From IMG/VR virus record IMGVR_UViG_3300032278_000058, positions 1 through 33,446 of that record: a stretch of 33,446 nt of DNA. One strand, given 5' to 3'. The translations under genes were made by a program, and so were the position numbers. The notes under the pieces were generated by a model. It saw only the letters and a program-made list of their open reading frames with translations. It was not told the DNA's origin and did not search any database. Numbering within the stretch: the stretch's first letter is position 1; each line of letters starts with the position of its first letter. Source of the DNA: a virus. Below, in pieces: positions 28,506 to 33,446 of this stretch.

Positions 28506-28735
28506 AAGAACGGATGACCCGTCTTTTTAGTAGTTTCCATATTACTTTTAACTACTTTTTGAAACCCTTCTCTATCTTCGTAAGATGTACAATACATTTC
28601 ATCAAGAGTTACCCCTCCACGCATATACCAACAAAGTTGGGCAAGGTCATATTTAAAGTTTTTAACCTCGTTATCTAAGTCTTCAACTTCTTTTAGGATT
28701 TCACCAAGAGGTAGTGTTGAAATCCTTATGCGAAA
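28502..28735 (-). CDS. -1 frame extension of gp26 (GT-like / gp51-like domain)
   Basis: This open frame has 77 codons and no ATG, GTG or TTG start near its beginning. It encodes ISTLPLGEILKEVEDLDNE, then LCWYMRGGVTLDEMY, then EDREGFQKVVKSNMETTKKT and the end GHPFF. The sequence looks like a genuine helical domain and resembles, from memory, the short protein labelled gp51 in some marine T4-like phages. Entry by a -1 shift at 28735-28741 would give a 388-aa fusion. In lambda-type phages the equivalent gpGT recruits tail subunits to the tape measure. An unusual ATA or ATT start is the alternative. Confidence 0.75.
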   Translation of the reverse strand, partial: FRIRISTLPLGEILKEVEDLDNEVKNFKYDLAQLCWYMRGGVTLDEMYCTSYEDREGFQKVVKSNMETTKKTGHPFF

Positions 28736-28741
28736 AAATTT
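28695..28741 (-). promoter_or_regulatory. Programmed -1 ribosomal frameshift signal
   Basis: The minus strand reads A AAT TTT TTC in the gp26 frame (28741-28732), which contains two overlapping X-XXY-YYZ heptamers (A AAT TTT and T TTT TTC). The gp26 stop follows two codons later. After 8 bases (or 5 for the second heptamer) comes a perfect 9-bp stem, AGGATTTCA (28726-28718) with TGAAATCCT (28703-28695), and a 14-base loop. Slippage by -1 enters exactly the open frame of the extension. Confidence 0.8.
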
Positions 28742-29667
28742 GAATGATCAAACGATACAGGAATTTCATAATTTGCTGGAGCACCTGCTTTTAATTCTTC
28801 GTCAGTTGCTTGTACCTTAACAGGTTCCATATTAAACTGCTCTCTTTGTTTTTCAACATGGTCTACAATTGCTTTATAAAACTGTTTATCAGCTTTTGCA
28901 ATAAATTCAGCAATATGGTTAGGGTCTACAACAATTTGATCATCAACTTGAATTTGCATAATTGAGTGTGTTACAACATCAATAGTGATACCAGTTAATT
29001 TTACAAAAGACTCATTAAACTTTACAAGTTTTGTTTCGTCATCCATTCCTGCATCATTAACTGTTTGAAATAGTCTTTGCTCTTCAAATGTTTTAATTGC
29101 AGTTCTTGTAAACTCTCTATACGTTTGTGGACGTATAGTAATTTTCATTCCTTCATTATTAATTACATTATGAAAGTTAGCAGATCCAAACTTATCAAGT
29201 ACCATTCTTAAATCTAATTCAAAGTCTTTTTCTATTGGTGGTTTAGTATTAGGTACTTTCGTATTTAATGTTAACTTTTCACCGTAAGTTGCTATTCTAA
29301 TACCAACTAAAACTGTATCTAAATCAATAGTTGGCATTCCCCAAGCATCTTTAATAGCTGGTACACAACTTTGAATAACATCTACAGTTGCCTGACCATT
29401 TAATAATGCATCAGGTGTTTTAAATACAAGTTCATCTCTCGCCGTCATAGCAAAGACTGGTAATTCATCATTCTCGGACATATCTATTGCCCCATCAGGA
29501 TACCAGTTACCTTTACTAGGTAATTTTATATAAACCTTAGGTTGCCTAAAGTATTTTTCCAATGGATTAGGCGTACCCATTGTAGGTTGTTTTCCATCAG
29601 GAGAAGGCGGTTTTATCGTCTGCGGTCCTAAAGGAATGCTTCCCGGCATTGTTAATTGTTCAGCCAT
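28726..29667 (-). CDS. 26: gp26-like baseplate hub / tail assembly protein
   Basis: This 313-aa protein resembles the T4_baseplate (gp26) family of marine T4-like phages. The conserved region starts at residues 36-53 (LEKYFRQPKVYIKLPSKG), followed by ELPVFAMTARDELVFKTPDA and LNGQATVDVIQSCVPAIKDA. The C-terminal half is helical. T4 gp26 (208 aa) is needed for hub assembly. The start at 29667 follows GGAG with six-base spacing. The last codons, AAT TTT TTC GCA TAA, form a slippery site; a -1 shift there would extend the protein by 77 residues. It is divergent from the tape-measure candidate. Confidence 0.8.
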   Translation of the reverse strand: MAEQLTMPGSIPLGPQTIKPPSPDGKQPTMGTPNPLEKYFRQPKVYIKLPSKGNWYPDGAIDMSENDELPVFAMTARDELVFKTPDALLNGQATVDVIQSCVPAIKDAWGMPTIDLDTVLVGIRIATYGEKLTLNTKVPNTKPPIEKDFELDLRMVLDKFGSANFHNVINNEGMKITIRPQTYREFTRTAIKTFEEQRLFQTVNDAGMDDETKLVKFNESFVKLTGITIDVVTHSIMQIQVDDQIVVDPNHIAEFIAKADKQFYKAIVDHVEKQREQFNMEPVKVQATDEELKAGAPANYEIPVSFDHSNFFA

Positions 29668-29678
29668 GTTTTTCTCCG

Positions 29679-29686
29679 GATAAATA
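29679..29686 (+). promoter_or_regulatory. Candidate late promoter, plus strand
   Basis: GATAAATA is a 7/8 match to TATAAATA and lies about 80 bases before the tape-measure ATG at 29768. It falls within the leader of gp26 on the other strand. Confidence 0.4.
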
Positions 29687-29698
29687 TATTATAGTTCA

Positions 29699-29712
29699 TG
29701 TAAATATTTATG
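29699..29712. promoter_or_regulatory. Palindromic two-way late promoter
   Basis: Around the palindrome TAAATATTTA, the plus strand reads TGTAAATA (29699-29706) and the minus strand CATAAATA (29712-29705), each 7/8 to the T4 late element. It sits in the 100-base gap between divergent gp26 and the tape-measure gene and could serve both. Confidence 0.5.
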
Positions 29713-29767
29713 ATGAACAATTAAAGTGGGTTTTAATTATGGTAGCTAAACACAGGAACATTAAACA

Positions 29768-32521
29768 ATGCCTCAAGTAACAATACGTCACGAAGGCGAT
29801 GTCTCCTATAGTGATGCGGCCTCAGAAGCTACTCTTGAGAAGCTATTAGCTAAAATGGGTGGTAAGGGCGGTGGCGGAGCCCAATCATTATACAATGACG
29901 CCCAAAAGAAGGGTGCGGCCGAGCTCAAAAAGCTATCTAAAAAGCAAAAAGAACACTCAGAACAAGTAGGCGCAGACACCGATGCAACAAAAGACCATAC
30001 AAAAGTTACAGAAAAAAGTACCGGCGCTTTAAAAAAATTCTGGAATGCCGCTAAAGGAGGGTTCGGTGGTGTTACTAGTGCGATTGGTGGTACAATTGGA
30101 GGTTTATTAGAAGGCCAAACTAACCTAGCTAATTATTCATCAAGAATTACAGGATTAATAGGAGAAATTCCTGTTGTTGGAATGCTTGGTCCTCCTATAC
30201 AAGCACTTATAAGCACTATTGACAAAAACATTGATTCTACTAGACAACTAAACCAAGTTGGTGGTGACTTAGGTGAAGGTTTATTTGGTGCACAATTGGC
30301 CGCGGCAGAGGCAAGAATGAGTTTAGAGTCATTCACTGCTTTAATGGGCGACCAATCACAAAACCTTTCAGCATCATTTGGTGGTGCAACTACAGGTATG
30401 TTACAATTTAGTTCTTTAATGAAAGGTGTAAAAACTATGGACAAACAGTTTGCCGCTTTAGGTTATACTGTTGATGAACAAGCAGAATTTACTGCTGAAT
30501 ATATTGAATTACAAAGATCACAAGGTTTATTTTCTGCACGACAAGAAAGAAAAAATATTAAAGGTGCTCAAGATTACCTATTACAATTAGACCAGTTAAC
30601 AAAAATTACTGGTCTGTCAAGAAAAGAAGCGGCGGCGGCTTTAAAAAAACAAGCTGATGATAAACGTTTAACAGCAATTTTACATAACATGGATGAAGGT
30701 ACTAAAGCACAACTTCAAGCCGCACTAGCTCAAGTCGAAGGTTTAAGTCCTGAGATGGGCGATGCTATGAAAGAAATGGTTGCTACAGGTGGTGTACCGA
30801 TTAGTGATATGGGTAAATCAATGATGCTATTGAATCCTAAATTAGGTGAAATGGCTAAAGGATTAAAAGATGGAACTGTAGACCAGGCGGACTTTGCAGA
30901 CGAAATTAAACGTACTAAAGCAATGGCCATTGAAAGAATGAAAACTGAAGGCGATATGATGAGTGCCGCGGCGGCTTTAGGGAATCCTATTTATGATGCT
31001 ATTTTTGCCTTTGCAAAGGTTGGAGAGGTTGGTGGTAAATTAACTGAAGCTCAAAAGGCACAAGCGGAAGCAATGAAAGACCCAGCAAAACAAGTAATGA
31101 ACTTCCAACAAGTTATTGTTGATTTACGTAACACTATTATGAAACAATTAATTGAATCAAAGGTTTTTGATAAAGTTGTAGCGGCGATTGGTACAGTAGT
31201 TGATTGGTTTGGCAGTGACGCAGGCATGAAGAAAATTGAAGAAATTGTTAAATCAGTTACCGATGGTATATCTGGCTTCTTGGAAACAATGTCAAATTTA
31301 GACTATGCCGCACTATGGGAAACCTACGTTAAAGTACCTCTTGAAAATCTAAAAGGATTAGTGCCTGATTGGATTAAAAATATGATCTTTGGTAAAGAAG
31401 AAAATGCAGAAGTAGAAGAATCAAAAGCCAAAGTTAAAGAACTTCAAACATTAGTAGCCGAAGCTAAAGCGGCAGGTAATAATTTTGTAACATACGCAGA
31501 TGGAACAAAAGTAGCACTAGCAGATGTTGAAAAAGAAATTGCGGCAACAAAGAAAAAAATTGAAAAAGATGAAGCTGGTGGCGGAGGTTGGTTTGCAACA
31601 TTAATTGATAACATTGGTCTTTTAGGAGCTATAGCAGGAACAACTTTAGCTGTAGGTGGCCTAGCTTACGCGGCAGTTCTTGCATTTTCATTGTTATTAA
31701 AACTGTTCGGAACAGGTCCAACGGCGCTTGGAGCGGCGGTTCTTGTAGGAATATTTGTTGGTACTGGCGCGGCAATTGCCTTGGCAGGTAAAGGAATTGA
31801 TCTCGCAGGTGAAGGCGTCCAAAAAGTTGCTGATGCATTAAAAAACATGAGCGAAATTAAAGATGTTGCTAACTTAAAAGAAATTTCTGGAATAATGGGA
31901 TCTATGGCAGGCGCATTGGCGAAATTTGCTGTAGGTGGTGTTATTGCTAAATTAATGGGCGAAGGCACATTAGAAAAATTAGCAGGTTCCCTTAAAGCCT
32001 TTGAAGATGTTAATGCTAGTAAACTTGCTCAAGTTGGTCCAGGAATTGCGGCACTATATGAAGGTACAAGTAAATTTACTGGTGAAGGTGCTTGGCAAGG
32101 ATTTAGTAAATGGGTTGGTAGTTTATTTGGCGGCAGTTCAAATGACTTTGAAAAAATGGCCCAAGGTATTAAGCATTTCGAAGGCATTGACGGAACCAAA
32201 TTAGCTAGTTTGGGTTCAGGGTTAAGTGGAATAGCAGAATTCATTGCGGCAATAAGCGCCGAAACCGACCTTAAAAAACAAGTAAAGGCTATCGAAGACC
32301 TAGTTGATGTAATGAAGGATTATCGAAAACAATATGATAAAATGAGCGGCGATATGCAATCCAGTTTTAATATGGCTGTAAGTAACTCCGGAAAAGGCAC
32401 TATAGAAGCCCTTAATGAGTTAAATACTGTAATAAAACAATTAGTTGATGAACAACGAACTAGTAATGAGATAGGTAAAAAGATTGTAGCATCAGTTAAT
32501 GATGCAGGAACAATAGGATAA
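29768..32521 (+). CDS. Probable tail tape-measure protein
   Basis: This 917-aa protein has the features of tape measures: an Ala/Lys/Gln-rich, mostly helical N-terminal two thirds (for example DAQKKGAAELKKLSKKQKEH), an early Gly-rich stretch (FGGVTSAIGGTIGGLLEGQ), and a strongly hydrophobic block at about residues 607-674 (LLGAIAGTTLAVGGLAYAAV, LGAAVLVGIFVGTGAAIALA) suited to membrane insertion. A helical tail (ELNTVIKQLVDEQRTSNE) closes it. T4 gp29 does this job at 590 aa; this is longer, and I see no direct similarity. Its neighbour is the gp26 frameshift gene, as chaperones neighbour tape measures elsewhere. AGGAA precedes the ATG. Portal gp20 follows after three bases. Confidence 0.6.
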   Translation: MPQVTIRHEGDVSYSDAASEATLEKLLAKMGGKGGGGAQSLYNDAQKKGAAELKKLSKKQKEHSEQVGADTDATKDHTKVTEKSTGALKKFWNAAKGGFGGVTSAIGGTIGGLLEGQTNLANYSSRITGLIGEIPVVGMLGPPIQALISTIDKNIDSTRQLNQVGGDLGEGLFGAQLAAAEARMSLESFTALMGDQSQNLSASFGGATTGMLQFSSLMKGVKTMDKQFAALGYTVDEQAEFTAEYIELQRSQGLFSARQERKNIKGAQDYLLQLDQLTKITGLSRKEAAAALKKQADDKRLTAILHNMDEGTKAQLQAALAQVEGLSPEMGDAMKEMVATGGVPISDMGKSMMLLNPKLGEMAKGLKDGTVDQADFADEIKRTKAMAIERMKTEGDMMSAAAALGNPIYDAIFAFAKVGEVGGKLTEAQKAQAEAMKDPAKQVMNFQQVIVDLRNTIMKQLIESKVFDKVVAAIGTVVDWFGSDAGMKKIEEIVKSVTDGISGFLETMSNLDYAALWETYVKVPLENLKGLVPDWIKNMIFGKEENAEVEESKAKVKELQTLVAEAKAAGNNFVTYADGTKVALADVEKEIAATKKKIEKDEAGGGGWFATLIDNIGLLGAIAGTTLAVGGLAYAAVLAFSLLLKLFGTGPTALGAAVLVGIFVGTGAAIALAGKGIDLAGEGVQKVADALKNMSEIKDVANLKEISGIMGSMAGALAKFAVGGVIAKLMGEGTLEKLAGSLKAFEDVNASKLAQVGPGIAALYEGTSKFTGEGAWQGFSKWVGSLFGGSSNDFEKMAQGIKHFEGIDGTKLASLGSGLSGIAEFIAAISAETDLKKQVKAIEDLVDVMKDYRKQYDKMSGDMQSSFNMAVSNSGKGTIEALNELNTVIKQLVDEQRTSNEIGKKIVASVNDAGTIG

Positions 32522-32524
32522 ACA

Positions 32525-33446
32525 ATGAGCTGGAAACGTTATTTTACACCAGTAGCAACTAAACAAACAGGTGAAGGAAATTATAGTCCTTTAGGCGGAG
32601 CCGCAAATCAAGGCTTGGGACCTGCACAAGCAAATTATAGTTCTTACTTACCAGATGTATATGTTGGTTCTCCAAATCGTGTTGAACGATATGGACAATA
32701 TAATACTATGGATATGGACTCAGAAGTAAATGCCGCATTAGATATCCTAGCAGAATTTTGCACACAAAAAAATAAACAAAATCAAACTCCATTTATAATG
32801 GACTTTAAACAAAAAGCAACCAATTCAGAAATTACAGTACTCCAACAATACTTACTACAATGGAGTAAACTAGAAAAATTTGATACACGTATGTTTAGAA
32901 TTGTACGTAATATTTTCAAATACGGTGATGCATTTTTTATTAGAGACCCTGAAACTAAAAAATGGTTTTGGGTTGACCCAGCAAAAGTATCACGCATAAT
33001 TGTAAACGAATCAGAAGGTAAAAAACCTGAACAATATATTATTAGAGATGTAAACTTAAACTTTAGAGACATGGTAGCTACAACTCCACACCAAACAACA
33101 GGTAATGTTACTGGAGGTGGCGGTGGTTACTTACAAGGCGGAGTGCGAGGATACGTTGGAGCATCTAATGCCACAGCAATGAGTGGCGGCAGATTTATGA
33201 AAGAACATAAAGAAACTGCCATTGATGCCGAAAACGTTGTACACCTTAGTTTATCAGAAGGACTAGACCTAAATTATCCTTTTGGTAATTCATTACTAGA
33301 AAGTATTTTTAAAGTTTACAAACAAAAAGAATTACTAGAAGACGCAATTATAATTTATAGAGTACAAAGAGCTCCGGAACGTAGAGTATTCTACGTTGAC
33401 GTGGGCAATATGCCGAGCCACTTGGCTATGCAATTTGTTGAACGTG
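32525..33446 (+). CDS. 20: Portal vertex protein gp20 (5' part)
   Basis: The ATG at 32525 follows AGGATAAACA and opens a frame that runs to the window end (307 codons; the C-terminal part is missing). The sequence matches the T4 gp20 portal family: SPNRVERYGQYNTMDMDSEV, then AALDILAEFCTQ, the KYGDAFFIRDP segment, ENVVHLSLSEGLDLNYPFGN followed by SLLESIFKVYKQKELLEDAI, and IYRVQRAPERRVFYVDVGNM. gp20 forms the dodecameric DNA channel at the head-tail vertex. A Gly-rich insertion (TGGGGGYLQGGVRG) lies near residues 197-211. T4 gp20 is 524 aa. Confidence 0.95.
   Translation, partial: MSWKRYFTPVATKQTGEGNYSPLGGAANQGLGPAQANYSSYLPDVYVGSPNRVERYGQYNTMDMDSEVNAALDILAEFCTQKNKQNQTPFIMDFKQKATNSEITVLQQYLLQWSKLEKFDTRMFRIVRNIFKYGDAFFIRDPETKKWFWVDPAKVSRIIVNESEGKKPEQYIIRDVNLNFRDMVATTPHQTTGNVTGGGGGYLQGGVRGYVGASNATAMSGGRFMKEHKETAIDAENVVHLSLSEGLDLNYPFGNSLLESIFKVYKQKELLEDAIIIYRVQRAPERRVFYVDVGNMPSHLAMQFVER

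Noticed and set aside
29739-29780. 13-codon leader ORF overlapping the tape-measure start
   Set aside because: It has no clear ribosome-binding site and a length expected by chance.
1-33446. Avoidance of GATC or GANTC
   Set aside because: Both motifs are present many times, so the depletion is specific to GCWGC among those I checked.

Overview
The window is part of the genome of a T4-like contractile-tailed phage (myovirus) with low GC content. The gene content resembles marine T4-like phages that infect SAR11 or picocyanobacteria. The evidence is T4-type baseplate genes (gp48, gp53, gp5, gp25, gp6, gp26), the T4 recombination pair gp47/gp46, a gp55-type late sigma factor and the portal gp20. 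I see no photosynthesis gene, tRNA or integrase, so the host cannot be fixed from this window.

Layout. Positions 1-20333 (minus strand) form one long baseplate operon, transcribed gp48 > gp53 > large hub-like protein > gp5-like spike > gp25 > gp6 > a giant structural protein. The giant gene is still open at the window edge after 3583 codons. Several junctions are TAATG stop/start overlaps. Positions 20412-24689 (plus strand) form a replication/regulation cluster: gp55, gp47, gp46, a small unknown protein and a GIY-YIG-type protein. A near-consensus sigma-70 promoter precedes it, abutting a T4-late-like promoter for the baseplate operon. Positions 24690-25109 have no convincing gene but hold about eleven consecutive hairpins, probably an undescribed structured RNA. 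Positions 25110-28505 hold a small minus-strand gene and two plus-strand genes for alanine/glycine-rich proteins. The N termini of both resemble T4 capsid-targeting sequences. Positions 28502-29667 (minus) encode a gp26-like baseplate/tail assembly protein whose end carries a complete -1 frameshift signal into a 77-codon extension. Positions 29768-33446 (plus) encode a probable tape-measure protein and the start of portal gp20.

How the parts fit. Early host-type transcription would make gp55 and the gp46/gp47 nuclease. gp55 would then switch on late promoters (variants of TATAAATA) that drive the virion genes. The frameshift arrangement next to the tape measure recalls the G/GT tail chaperones of lambda-type phages.

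The most notable observations are the predicted gp26 frameshift, the 420-base structured RNA region, the complete absence of GCWGC in 33 kb, the giant adhesin-like baseplate protein, and the possible capsid-targeting peptides. All calls come from reading the sequence; no database search was run.
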